DNA of 64,000 bases from Mastigamoeba balamuthi (lineage: Eukaryota; Evosea; Mastigamoebida; Mastigamoebidae). The DNA is taken from assembly GCA_902651635.1 (NCBI GenBank), contig CACRSC010000011.1:235540-299539 (forward strand), given 5' to 3'. Shown here one piece after another: positions 1-10,682 of the stretch. A program made the position numbers and the translations under genes. Every line of letters begins with the position of its first letter. The stretch's first letter is position 1. Below the pieces are notes generated by a model, which worked only from the letters and a program-made list of their open reading frames with translations, ran no database searches and had not been told where the DNA came from.

Positions 1-329
1 TCGTCTCTGCCTACACGACAGACCTGGGCGACCCGCGCGAGACCGAGAGCGGCTACTTCTGCCGGCCGTGGGACTGGGACTCGATTCGCAGAAACTGTGG
101 GTTCATCCTGCAGTTCCACTCTGTCGACGATCCCTACGTCCCCGTCGACGCAGCCCGCGTGGTCAAGGACGAGCTCGCCGGGTCGATAGAGTACACGGAG
201 CTGGGCTGCGGGGGTCACTTCCTTGAAGGCGTGTTCCCCCAGCTGCTCGACGCGGTCATGCACAAGGCCTCGGTCGCCCTCGTGGACGGCCCCGAGCAGG
301 ACCCCGAGATGTGCGCCAGTTCCCCGTAG
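1..329 (+). CDS. RBBP9/YdeN-like serine hydrolase, 3' part
   Basis: The reading frame is open from base 3 to a TAG at 327-329, giving the last 108 residues of a protein whose start lies outside the window. The stretch RPWDWDSIRRNCGFILQFHS followed by DDPYVP and, later, GGHFLEG matches the C-terminal half of the RBBP9/YdeN group of small alpha/beta hydrolases. In that family the acidic residue of the DDP segment and the His of the GHF segment complete the Ser-His-Asp triad; the nucleophile would lie upstream. Family members are about 190 residues, so roughly half is visible. Physiological substrates of the family are poorly known. The 3' flank to 652 holds no second gene, but it carries the promoter-like AT box of the next gene. 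Confidence 0.75.
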   Translation, partial: VSAYTTDLGDPRETESGYFCRPWDWDSIRRNCGFILQFHSVDDPYVPVDAARVVKDELAGSIEYTELGCGGHFLEGVFPQLLDAVMHKASVALVDGPEQDPEMCASSP

Positions 330-559
330 AGAGAGGGCTGCGTCACTAGTAAGAGCGCTCTATGTCACATCACCACCGCCTACATCACACCAACAACCCC
401 CCGCTTCCAAATTCGAAACCGACAGCATTCAACAACGATTCTGCCAAGCCAACGCAACCAGCCGACCTACCCGTCGGCTCGGACCGCGTTCTTCGGGCAT
501 TCACTAGCCCAGACAATGCGTGGCGTCATCCGATGAAACGGCCGTTACTGACGTGCGGG

Positions 560-569
560 GATATTTTCC
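560..569. promoter_or_regulatory. AT-rich promoter-like box upstream of the BRCT/PARP-like gene
   Basis: GATATTTTCC lies 84 bases before the ATG at 653, in otherwise GC-rich DNA. Very similar boxes precede many genes in this window. The promoter role is inferred only from this repeated position. Confidence 0.35.
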
Positions 570-652
570 TGCAATTGACACTGATTTTCACGTCCGTATC
601 TCTTCGATTTGCCACATAAAAACCCAAAACCAAAAAAGCCCACCCGTCTTCG

Positions 653-3600
653 ATGGTGCTGTTCCAAGGGCTGTCGTTCTACCTCTCGTCGTCGCTGAGC
701 ACAGGCCTCACCCTCAGCCGCCTCCTGCGCTCCCACGGGGCCACCGTCTCCTACACGATCCCCAAGGTCCTCGCCCGCGCCCCCTCTGCGTGCTGGCCTC
801 GTGCCCTGCCCATTTATTGGCCCAGCCGGTGCGAATCCAATTTACGAACGGCACAACGAACAGGGCGGGTTCTACGTGACCACAGACCGCGAGTACGACC
901 AGGAGGCGCGCTCGCCAGACGGGGGCCGCGTCGCGGCCGCGGCCAAGTACGGCGCGCGCGTCGTGCGCGAGTCCTTTGTCCGCGCGTGCATCAGCGCCGG
1001 CGCCGTCGTCGACGCCGAGCCCCACCTGTTCGCCGCCCCCAGCGCCTCCGCCGCTGCCGCGCCCGCGCAGGCGCAGACCCAGCCCGCCCCCTCGACCCCC
1101 GAGCCCTCTGCCGGCGCCTGCGCGGACCCCGTCGACGCGCTCGTCTGCGAGCTGCTGGCGTCGGCGCGCGACGAGGCCTCGCGGGGCGACTCGGCGGCCG
1201 CGGCAGCGGTGTCGGCGCTGGGCGGAGGCGCCACGCCGCGCGGGCAGTACAGGGCGCTGGGGTGCCACGTCAGGCCGCTGCCGCGCGAGGCCGCGGCGTC
1301 GGCGGCTGCGTACGAGGGCGTGCGCGTCGAGCGGGTGTTCGCAGTGAAACGGGACGGCGAGAAGCTGCCGCACGCGCCGCGGGGCGAGAGGCGCGCGCTG
1401 TTCCGGGGCCTGTCGGGCGCAGGGGAGGCCCTCCAGGCCCTGCGCGCGGGGGTGTGCTCCGAGAGCGGGCCTCTGGGGCGCGCGGTGTACCTGCACGAGA
1501 GGTGCGCGGATGCGGCCAGGGGGTCGCGGTACGTCCTGCGGTGCAGGGCGGCCCTCGGCAGCGTACAGGCCGCGGCGCCCGGGACGCTCGACAGGGCGCC
1601 CGAGGGGTTCAGCAGCGCGAGGGTGGTCCCTGACGGCGCCTTCGCCGTGTACGACTCCTCGAGGGTGGCCGTCGAGCACCTGTTCGTCCTGGCGCCGCAG
1701 CCAACGGGGCAGACGACGGAGCAGCAGGAGGACACCAGCGCCGGCACGCCCGAGCCGCCCGCGACACGCAGGGGGCTGCTCGTCGGCCAGAGGGACGGCA
1801 AAGCAAAGGAGAAGGAGAGCGGGGCCGGAGCGTTCGAGACGATCCGTGCCGAGGAGCAGCGCCTCAGAGCGATCTTCGCCAAGGCGACGGGCTTGTCCCG
1901 CGAGATCTCTGACGTGCACGTCGGGTGCGTGGACGTCCATGCGCTGGGGGACGACGCTGTCACGGTGCGTGGCACCGCCGAGAACGGAGCTCCGAGGCTG
2001 CTGCGGTTCGCTGTCGAGGGCACACCGAAGGTCGGCGAGCGCTGCGCCGTGCCGAAGGACACCTTCAGGAGCTCGTTCGACGCCTTCACGTGCGGCATGC
2101 TCAACGGGCTCGACTGGTCGAACGTGATTGTCGCCGGCGGTGCCGTGCTGGCCGCGCTGATGCCCAACGCCGAGAGTCTCTTTGCGCAGTCCGACGTCGA
2201 CATGTTTGTCTACGGACTCAGCGAGGACCGGGCCACCGAGAAGCTGCGCCACGTGTACGACGTCGTGTGCCGCAACACGGGAACGCAGGCCGACTGCGTT
2301 CGCACGGCCAATGCGATCACGATCCTGAACACGTACCCCAATCGCCACGTGCAGATTGTTCTCAGGTGGGAACCCTTTTCCCTCTCAAAGGCCGCTGACT
2401 TCGTGCTGACAACTCGTTAGGATCTACAAGAGCCCGGCTGAGGTCATGCTCGGCTTTGATATAGACTGCTGCTCGGTGTGCTACGACGGCGCCACCGTGT
2501 GGGCCTCGCGCAGGGCAATGCTGGCGCTGATAACGCAGACGAACACCGTAGACATGACCCGGAGATCGCTGACGTACGAGATCCGCTTGTACAAGTACGC
2601 CAAGCGAGGATTCTCGGTTGCTGTGCCTGGCTTCGATGAGACGAGGGTCGATCCGGAGCTCTACAACCGCGACCCACGCACAGCCACTGGCCTTGCGAAG
2701 CTGCTAATGCTTGAACACCTCGGGCGCCCGTACATCGCGGCGAGCAGCTCGCCGGAGTCGCAGGGATCCCTGCGACAGCTGTTCAGGGAAGATCGGGCGC
2801 AGTGGGACGCGATGCAGGCCCTGCACACGTCGGAGCAGTCGGACTACTCCGACGTCATCATTCCGTGGGGGCCCCACTGGGACCCCGCCAAGATCTCCAA
2901 GCTGCTCGTATACCAGTGCGCAGCTATGTGGGTTGACTCCACGCCTGACTTTCCCTAGGGACAAGGCGCAGTTCTTTGCACAGAGGAGCAAGGGAGAGAC
3001 ACTGAAGCACAAGCACGTGTTCGTGTGCGGTATCGATGCCGCGCTCGAGGGCCGCGCGGGGTGGTGCCGCTGGTGCAAAGAGCGCTGGGAGGACGCCAAC
3101 GAGTCGGCTTCCGGCAGCGTGAGCGGGCCGCTGACGTGGCTGACACGCAACCCCGGGACGCAGCTGCTCACCGGCAGCTTTCATCCCGTCACCGACGACC
3201 AGTGGGATGCCGCTGCCTACGTCAAGGAAGCGGGGGCCAGCAGCGCCAGGCAGAGCCAGCACGCGCTGCTCAACGCATGCATCAGCGGGGACTCGACTGC
3301 CCTCCGCGAGACTCTTGCGAGCAACCAGGGCTGTCGCCATGTGGTGAGCAGCCTCGGCGTGGGGCCTGCTGCCCTCGCTGCGCTGTCGCCAAATCCATCG
3401 TGTGTCTCCCAGCTGCCCAAGTCCATCACAGAGACCGAAGCCGAGATACTCGAGTTCCTCCACTGCGACAGCAGCCCGTCTAGCGCGGTCGCCCCCGCGG
3501 TGCTGAGCCTTCGCGACTGCTCGGGAACGCTGCCGGCCATCCTGACGGCCTCGTCCGGAGGCGATGTCGGCGCACTGCGCGAGGCAATCGAGAGCGGGTC

Positions 3601-5142
3601 GTTCACGGGGGCCGAGCGAGACTGCCACGGCGTCACGGCCCTGCACGCTGCTGTCGCGAGCGGGAGCGCCGAGTGCGTCCGACTGCTGCTCCGGAGCTAC
3701 TCCGACGTGCTGTCCTCTGCACCGTTGCGCGATTGCCATGGCCAGACGCCCCTGCACTACGCCGCACGCCTGGGCAGGGCTGACTGCGCCAAAGAGATAC
3801 TCACGTCGCTGCCGGACTGGGCAAGCGAGGGCGACTGGAAGGGCCGCACGCCTCTGTACTACTGCGTCGCTCAGCTGTCGCTCGCCGCCCGCAACCGCGA
3901 CGCCGGGATGAGGGACTCCGTGGCTGCCGTCCGCAAGCTTCTGGTGGACTCATCGTCGTCGCATGCATTGTGCTTGTGCCAAGCACCCCTGCCTCCGATG
4001 CCGCCGTCTCTGGTGCAGGACAAGCCGAGGCCCAGGGTGCAGGAGGTTCCGTGGTGCCTCAACTTCGTGAAGAACCAGAAGGCGGCGCCTACTGCCGCGG
4101 TGGCCTCTGACTTGGAGGACGGTGTTCGGGCCACGATTTCCAAGAGGCCAGTATCGAAGGCGAAGCGTGCACAGCGTAAGCCCGTAGGCGACGAGAATGA
4201 TTCCGAGGAGCAGGAGCCATCAGCCAAGACGCTCCCGAGGAAGAAATCCGCCAGAAACGTTCCCGATAAATCCGAGTCCGAGAGCCATGAGGAGGAAGAG
4301 GAGGAGGAAGAAGAAGAGGAGGAGGAGGAGGATGATGATGATGATGATGATGAGGATGAGGAGGAGGAGGAGGAGGAAAGCGAGCAAGAGGAGGAGGAGG
4401 ACGACGAGAACAGCGAGGAGGAAAGCGCAGCAAAGACCACGAAGAAGCCCGCACGCGCAGTCTTCAAGGTCCCGAAGGCGAAGCCAGCCACGATACGATT
4501 CGCCGGCTCGCCCAGCGCCAAGGCGCCGCCCGCACAGCCCGCAGCAGCACCAGCGACTACTCTCCCCGACGTGTCCTTCTTCGGCCAGCAGGCTCCGTCG
4601 ACTGCGCAGACTGGTGCTCCCCTCTTCGGGCAGGCTCCTGCTGCTCCGGCCTCGGCCCCTCCTGGCGCGTTCGTGTTCGGACAACCCCCAACTGCTCCGA
4701 CCTCGGCTCCTCCTGGCATGTTCGTGTTCGGACAGACGGCCCCTGCCCACGCTGGTGCGCCGTTCGGGGCGGCGATGTTCGGCCAGCAGGCAGCAACTGC
4801 GACGTTCGGTGCCGCCGCCTTTGCATTCGGGCAGACGGCGCCCGCAGCCGTCGACCTCAAGGGGCTGGAGGACCCGCTCGCGAAGCTGCTGTGCCTCGTT
4901 GCAGCGCTGTTCAGAGGTGCGTCGGGTGGCGGGGTGTGCGGACGGCGGGTTCTGACAGTGCGCGTTCGCGTGGTGCAGGCGGGATGATCACTGCGGAGCA
5001 GAGAGGGAGGATTAAGGACACGGTCGTCGAGATGCAGGCCGACGGGCCCAAGGTGGCCCAGATGCTGCAGGCGGTGAATGCGTACGAGATCGACAAGGAC
5101 CTGAAGGAGCTGGCGGACACGCTGGCCCGTTGTGCTGCCTGA
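653..5142 (+). CDS. BRCT - PARP-like - nucleotidyltransferase-like - ankyrin - FG-repeat protein
   Basis: I assemble one gene from five exons: 653-766, 864-2365, 2421-2927, 2959-4916 and 4979-5142, about 1414 residues. Intron 3 could instead start at 2916; both choices keep the frame. Residues 1 to about 85 form a BRCT domain (start LFQGLSFYL; core KYGARVVRESFV). About 166-318 resemble the C-terminal part of an ADP-ribosyltransferase domain: LFRGLSG in the position of LWHG, GPLGRAVYL, and FAVYDSSRVAVEHLFVL. About 450-600 contain VAGGAVLAAL then SDVDMF, the GG...DxD pattern of nucleotidyltransferase folds. Ankyrin repeats occupy about 900-1040 (GVTALHAAVASG, GQTPLHYAARLG). An acidic run lies at about 1150-1200 and FGQ repeats at about 1250-1340, followed by a short helical tail. 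The PARP His appears to be Arg, so transferase activity is doubtful. The FG repeats suggest contact with the nuclear pore. The function of the whole is unknown. Confidence 0.72.
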
Positions 5143-5225
5143 CAGGCGCCTGACAGCCAAAACAAAAAAATCCACTCCAAAAAGATCCCATGCAAATATC
5201 TTCGCATCCAGATGACATCACCTCC

Positions 5226-5236
5226 GAAAAGATATC
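5226..5236. promoter_or_regulatory. AT-rich promoter-like box upstream of UTP7
   Basis: GAAAAGATATC lies 45 bases before the chosen UTP7 start and belongs to the same sequence class as the boxes near 560, 15347 and 28377. Confidence 0.3.
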
Positions 5237-5280
5237 TCTGCACCCCTGCCGCTTTTGCCCTATCAGCCCCCCCGCCGACG

Positions 5281-7362
5281 ATGAAGGAGACCGCGACGAC
5301 GGCGCACAAGAAGACGCCCGTGCGCAAGCACAGCCAGGACTACCACCTGCTGAGCCGCGCGCGGCACCGTGCGGACGCGATCCGCGCAGCGCGGGAGAAG
5401 GAGCAGTCCAAGCGGCTGGCGCCCGCCGCCAAGCGCTCGGACCGCGTCCAGGACGCCGACGCGGCGCTGGCGCAGCTGGCCGAGGACCCCGCGATGGCCG
5501 CCGCGATCGCGCGGCAGCAGCGGGCGCGGGTGCGGCGCGAGCGGATGGGGGCGGGGCCCAAGGTGGACCGCAGGGTGGAGGCGAGGCGCAGGGCGGGCAG
5601 CAGGCGCCTCGGCGACGACGAGCTCGAGCGCGCCGACCGCGAGGCCGCCGTCTCCAAGGCGGCCCTCGAGGTGTTCGAGACGCACCAGACCGGAGACCTC
5701 GAACTCGACGACGGTGCGCGCGGACCCGTGTGTAAAGCGATGCCGTGTGTGCGGGACCTGAGCTGCCAGTTGATCAGCGATGAAGATGCACGCAATCAAC
5801 TGGCCGGGGGGCAGAAGCCTGCGAGGGGCGTGCGCGGGTGGTGCACATAATAGGGGGGAGGGGGACGGGGACCGCGAGAAAGCGGGACGACTGTGGAGAG
5901 CTGGACCTCAGGACTGCCCCTGGCTGGCGTCGGAGTTCCAATTGAAATATAAATGAATCCGAATTCCCAGAATTGGGGAGGGGAGAGAGAGGAATGAGCC
6001 CCTGCGAGGCCGATTGCGCTGACCACCGGTGCAGGGGACCTGAGGCAGACGTACGAGGTGGGCCAGCGGGAGATCGCCGAGGCGGTGGACCTGCAGAGCG
6101 CGCGCAAGGCGTTCAGCCTGGAGCTGCCCGACTTTGGCCCCTACGCGCTCGACTACACGCGCAGCGGGCGCCACCTGGCGCTGGGCGGCCGCTCGGGCCA
6201 CATCGCGCTGCTGGACTGGACGCGCAAGAAGCTCGTCTGCGAGTTCCACGCGCGCGAGCTGGTCAAGGACGTCTGCTGGCTGCACAACGAGTCGCTGGTG
6301 GCGACGGCGCAGCTGCGGTACCTGCACGTCTACAACGCGGCGGGCGTCGAGGTCCACTGCCTGCGCGACGTGGCCAAGCCCTACGCGCTCGAGTTCCTGC
6401 CGTACCACTTCCTGCTCGTCGCGGCCTGCGAGACGGGCAAGACGGCGTGGGTCGACGCGTCGACGGGCGCCACGGCGGCCGCGCACAACGTGGCGCACGG
6501 GCTGGGCACGACGCACTGCCTGCGCCAGAACCCCTGGAACGCCGTCGTCGCCCACGGCCACGCCCGCGGCGTCGTCTCGCTCTGGTCGCCCGCGAGCGCG
6601 GTGCCGCTGGCCAAGGTGCTCTGCCACCGCGGGCCCGTCACGGCGCTGGCCTTTGACGCCTCGGGCGACCACATGGTCACCGCGGGCGCCGACGAGTTCG
6701 TGCGCGTGTGGGACGCGCGGACGATGAGGCCGCTGCACGAGTACCGCGCGCCGAGGGCCCCGACGTCGATGAGCATCAGCCAGCGCGGGATGCTGGCCGT
6801 GGCCGCGGGGCCGCGCGTGCAGGTGTGGCGCGACGCGCTGGCCGAGAAGGTCGCGGCGCCGTACATTGCGCACGTCGTCGAGGGCTCGTCGGTCCGCGAG
6901 GTCCAGTTCGCGCCGTTCGAGGACTTCCTGGGCGTCGGCCACACGCAGGGGTTCGTCAGCGTCGTCGTGCCGGGCGCCGGCGAGGCCAACTACGACGCGC
7001 TCGAGGCCAACCCGTACCGCAACGCCAAGCAGCGGAGAGAGTCCGAGGTCCACTCGCTGCTCGACAAGATCCCCGCGGACATGATCACGCTCAACGGCTC
7101 GTCGGTCGGCTCGATCGAGAGGGACGCCGCAGAGGTCGCCAAGATCGCCAACAAGGAGAAGCAGGAGATGACGGCGCAGGGCCTCAAGCCGCTCAAGAAG
7201 AAGAAGGCCAGGGCCAAGCGGACCATCGCCCCGGTCATCGTCACCGAGCGCCAGCTGGCCGAGAAGGAGAGGCGCGAGGCCGCCAAGACAGGGCCCGAGG
7301 AGTCGCGCGACCGCAAAATTGGCTCTGCGTTCGACCTCTTCACCAAGCGCGTTCGCCTCTGA
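5281..7362 (+). CDS. UTP7: U3 snoRNP protein UTP7 / WDR46 (BING4)
   Basis: Two exons, 5281-5713 and 6035-7362, join in frame and encode about 586 residues. Family members sit in the nucleolar small-subunit processome, which processes the 18S rRNA precursor. The junction reads GDLRQTYEVGQREIAEAVDL, matching the conserved segment before the WD40 propeller. It continues LPDFGPYALDYTRSGRHLAL and LLDWTRKKLVCEFHARELVKD, both characteristic of WDR46. The N-terminal exon is basic and helical. The C-terminus carries the usual Lys/Arg-rich tail (KPLKKKKARAKR). The ATG at 5281 is preferred over the in-frame ATG at 5212 because it starts a plausible basic N-terminus and lies about 45 bp after an AT box. 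The 321-bp intron is unusually long for this locus. The identification is firm; the length of exon 1 is less so. Confidence 0.88.
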
Positions 7363-7540
7363 TGCCACAACCAACTGCCGCCGTCTTTTATACGTTGCCA
7401 CCCAAGTCGCTGCCTGTCGTGTTGCTGGGACCCGGGCGGGTGAACTCTGTTGGAACAGAGCCTCTGCTTAGGCCCCTTTTTTTGAGACGGAGGGGGGAAG
7501 AGAGACCGCTCTTGATGCTTGGCGGACTGGCCCACGCGCA

Positions 7541-8527
7541 TCAGTTGTGGCCAGCGCACACCCAGCGCGAGTGCTCGTCGAGCGGCTGCAGCTCGTCGGA
7601 CGACAACCAGGAGCACTGGCACGCGCGGGCACACGAGCCTGCACGAGCATTTCGCGAGGGGGACGGATGGATAGCTCAGGCGACTGTGACAGCATAGGGC
7701 GCTGTGGGGGGTTTGCGAAGCTGGTACCCACCCGGCTTCTTCTCGAGGTTGACCTGCAGCTTGGCCGTGTCCGGGAACGAGATGCGGAAGAAGAGGTAGT
7801 TGACGACGGGCTTCCACTGGCAGTCGCTGAACGTCAGCACGTTCATGTCGCACTTGGTGCATCTCATGTTGTCGCACGACCTGCGCACCGCGCGCACAGA
7901 GCTGTCAGCGCCGAGCTGCCGCCCCCGCCACTCACTTGAGGTCCTTGCCCGCGCTGAGCCCCGCGGGGTCCTGCGTGCCGCCGGCGCAGAGGGGCTTGCA
8001 CTTGGCCCTGGCGCCTCGGGTGCTGGGCCCCTGCCCGCTCGACACTGCGAACTCCCTCGTCGTCGTCCCCGTCGCCCCCGCGCACCGCTGCGTCGACGAC
8101 GGCGCGCCGCTGCCCTTGGCGGGCGGCCTCGTGGGCGAGGCGTCGACGTCGCCGCAGATCGAGAGCAGGTGGTCGAGCTGGTCCGACAGCGCTGGCTTCG
8201 ACGACGACGGCTGCTGCTTGTGGTTGCGGCCCTCTGCTGTCTTGGGAGGCGTCCCGGGGGCGGTGTTCAGCAGGGGCTCTTCCGCGCTGGGCTGCTGCGG
8301 CTGCGGCTGCTGCTGCTGCCTCGGCGTGGCCAGACGTGCCTGCGAGGTCTGCGAAGGGCGCTGGGCTGCGGGTCCCTTGCTGCTGCGGTGGGCCCGCACG
8401 ACGGGGGGCGCACAGGGGGGCCCGGGAGTCAGCAGCACACGCGGCGCACACACGGGGGACGGCACACGCACTTCTTCGGCTTGCTGTCAAGCCAGTCGTC
8501 CATCAATGCGGATAGCTCGTCCGCCAT
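7541..8527 (-). CDS. CFAP418: CFAP418 (C8orf37) cilia/photoreceptor protein homologue
   Basis: Four exons on the minus strand (8527-8472, 8382-7936, 7880-7732, 7638-7541) splice in frame to 249 residues. The start reads MADELSALMDDWLDSK, like the acidic N-terminus of the vertebrate protein. The conserved C-terminal domain is clear: KCKPLCAGGTQDPAGLS, then CDNMRCTKCDMNVL, VVNYLFFRISFPDTAKL, and finally ACQCSW...RWVCAGH before the stop. The paired Cys motifs suggest metal binding. CFAP418 is a ciliary-base and photoreceptor protein mutated in human retinal dystrophy and Bardet-Biedl-like disease. The middle is low-complexity (Gln/Pro/Ser). The gene starts 158 bp from the start of a divergent HAD gene, so they probably share a promoter region; AT boxes occur near 8590-8650. 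Its presence argues for a ciliated organism. Confidence 0.88.
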
Positions 8528-8684
8528 TCTCACAAGCAGCGCTGCTGTGCGAGCGGTCGCCAACACGATTACACCCAAAAATAGAAAGGAAGATCTTTAT
8601 TTCGTATCTGCAAGCTTGGGTATCTGGGAATAATCCCGTGGCGGGTATCTGCCTGATACTCCGGCTGGTTGCTGTGTTGAGCGA

Positions 8685-9488
8685 ATGAGCGTTGTTCGGG
8701 CTGTGCTGTTCGACGCGTACGGGACGCTCTTCGACGTGCAGAGCGTCTCGCGGGCAGCCGAGAGGCTCTTCCCGGGCCACGGGGCAGCCGTCTCCACGCT
8801 CTGGCGCCAGAAGCAGGTCGAGTACTCGCTGCTGCGCTCCGCCGGCCACGTCTACACCGACTTCAGCCACGTCACCGCCGACGCCCTCTCCTACACCCTT
8901 GCTGCCATCCTCCCCGGGACTGCCATACCGTACACTGCTGCGCTCCTTCCCTGAATAACCGGTCCAGAACCGAACGGGGCGAGGGGGAAAAAAGCGGTTA
9001 TGCGGTCCGTTCTGACGACCCGCCGAACCGATCACCGCAGGGAGTCGAAGGAACAGGAACTGATGGACGAGTACAAGAGGCTCGACGCGTTCGACGACGT
9101 TGTGCCGGCGCTCGCGGAGCTGCGGGCGATGGGCGTGCCGCTGGGCGTCCTCTCCAACGGCACGCAGCCGATGCTCGACGCCGCCGTGGCCAGCGCCCGC
9201 CTCTCGGGCCTCCTGAGCCACGTCATCAGCGCCGACGACGCGGCGCAGTTCAAGCCGTCGGCAGAGGTCTACGCGCTGGGCACGGGGCGGACGGGGCTCG
9301 CGGCGCCCGAGGTGCTGTTCGTGTCGAGCAACGGCTGGGACGTCGCCGGCGCCACGTGGTTCGGCTACACGACGTTCTGGGTCAACCGCCGCGACGCGCC
9401 CGTCGAGCACCTGGGCGCGCTGCCCCGCGCCGTCGGCCGCACGCTCGCCGACGTCGTCCAGTACGTCAAGCAGCACCACGGCAAGTGA
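8685..9488 (+). CDS. HAD-superfamily hydrolase, (S)-2-haloacid dehalogenase type
   Basis: Two exons, 8685-8929 and 9041-9488, give 230 residues, the normal length for this subfamily. All four HAD motifs are visible: FDAYGTLFD with the nucleophile Asp, LSNGTQ (motif II), FKPSAEVYAL with the conserved Lys (motif III), and VSSNGWDVAGA (motif IV). The wording of motifs I and IV is typical of type II haloacid dehalogenases, which hydrolyse short 2-haloacids through an aspartyl-ester intermediate. Eukaryotic members may act on other small substrates, so the physiological substrate is open. The intron at 8930-9040 (111 bp) falls in the cap region. Bacterial ancestry is possible, but the intron and the native codon bias show it is long established. 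Confidence 0.87.
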
Positions 9489-9815
9489 GTCTCCTGAGAC
9501 GCGCTGCATCGCAGGGCTACCTCGCATGGTGGCCTCCTCTTGGGGTAGGGAGGCTTCTGAGTAGCGGGAGAGGAGAGAGAGCTCCGTGTGCTGAGCACTG
9601 AACTGGATATATGGGCGGCATAAGCTCATTCGGCCAGAACCTGGCAGAACACAGCAGCGGGATCAGAGCATGCCACGTGAATCCCTCTGTTCTCTTTGGT
9701 GCACACAGTACAGGGCACAGGTAATCGATACCGTGCACGACGGTCAGATACCCGGGACCACGAATGGCACGGCAACGAAGAGCCAGGCGCATTTCACTTG
9801 AATCGCCCGCGCCAA
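9489..9815. other. Intergenic stretch without a recognised gene
   Basis: About 330 bp between the HAD gene and the next ORF. No convincing coding sequence or structured RNA is visible. Confidence 0.4.
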
Positions 9816-10642
9816 ATGGACGAGACCGAGGGACTCGCAATGCTCAAGAGGCTGCGCCACTTCGCCCGCAGGCGCTGGTCCTTCATCCAGAGGGAGAAGA
9901 GGGCCGCCGAGCGCTCCCCCGAGGTCCAGCGCGCGTCTCTGCTCGGCCGCGTCTCGGAGCTGCGCGGCGGGGCCGACCCCTTCGTCCTGCGCAGGGCCGC
10001 CACCGAGTCCTCCATGCTCACGCGCCACGCGCTGGCCACCATGGTGCCCTCCGTGTGCGCCCTCTTCGCGCAGAGCGTCCGCGACGAGGTGACCACGCTC
10101 GTGATGGTGCACGGATTTACTGTTGCGTCAGCGGGTCTCTGAGGGCCGTGTTTTGCCAGGGGCTCGGGTCGCCGACGGAGCTCAACTCGATGACGCTGGC
10201 GAGGCCGGCCGTCAGGGAGTTCATCGAGTGGTGGCGCACGACCGGCAGGAAGCCCACGCTGGACGCGTCGCACATCACGGTGCTCACAACCTACGTCACT
10301 GGTCAGCTCTACGGGCCGGCGCGCAACCGAACCGGCTCACCACAGGAACAACACTCATCTTATGTGTCGCGCTGCGCAGGGGTTGAGCGGGCGCGGGGGC
10401 AGTGGAAGGCTGCGCGGCACGACGCGACGGACCAGTGGCGCAGGGTCAACGGGCACATGGGCTTCGGGGACATCGCCGCCGAGGTGGTGCTGAGCGTCCT
10501 GACGCTGGGCATCTGGCCGCTCTTTGTTCTGCAGACGTACGTGGCCAGCGTGCACCCGATGGCCCTGCGCCGCGAGTACAAGCAGCAGCGGCAGGCATTC
10601 GACCGCTACATCCTGTTGGCGATCGGGCCCTCGAGCCCGTAG
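9816..10642 (+). CDS. Hypothetical protein with one C-terminal membrane helix
   Basis: The start at 9816 (MDETEGLAML) opens a frame that splices at 10101-10159 (59 bp) and ends with a stop at 10642. A second intron, 10302-10379, has good borders and removes exactly 26 codons without changing frame, so the product is either about 229 or 255 residues. The N-terminal half is basic and helical. The C-terminal part carries one clear hydrophobic segment (VVLSVLTLGIWPLFVLQTYV), then a basic amphipathic tail. I do not recognise a family. The helix suggests a membrane-anchored protein, perhaps with the N-terminal region in the cytosol. The frame-neutral second intron leaves room for intron retention. 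Confidence 0.55.
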
Positions 10643-10682
10643 GAGCGTCCGCCCCCCACCCCCCAGTGACAGAGAGTCCGCT

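Noticed and set aside
714-2348. Long minus-strand open frame opposite the BRCT/PARP-like exon
   Set aside because: It is a GC-driven antisense shadow. Its translation is low-complexity, while the plus strand carries real domains.
4270-4450. Poly-acidic run read as a separate histidine-rich minus-strand gene
   Set aside because: The run of GAG/GAT codons lies in the frame of the ankyrin/FG protein; the antisense frames are artefacts.
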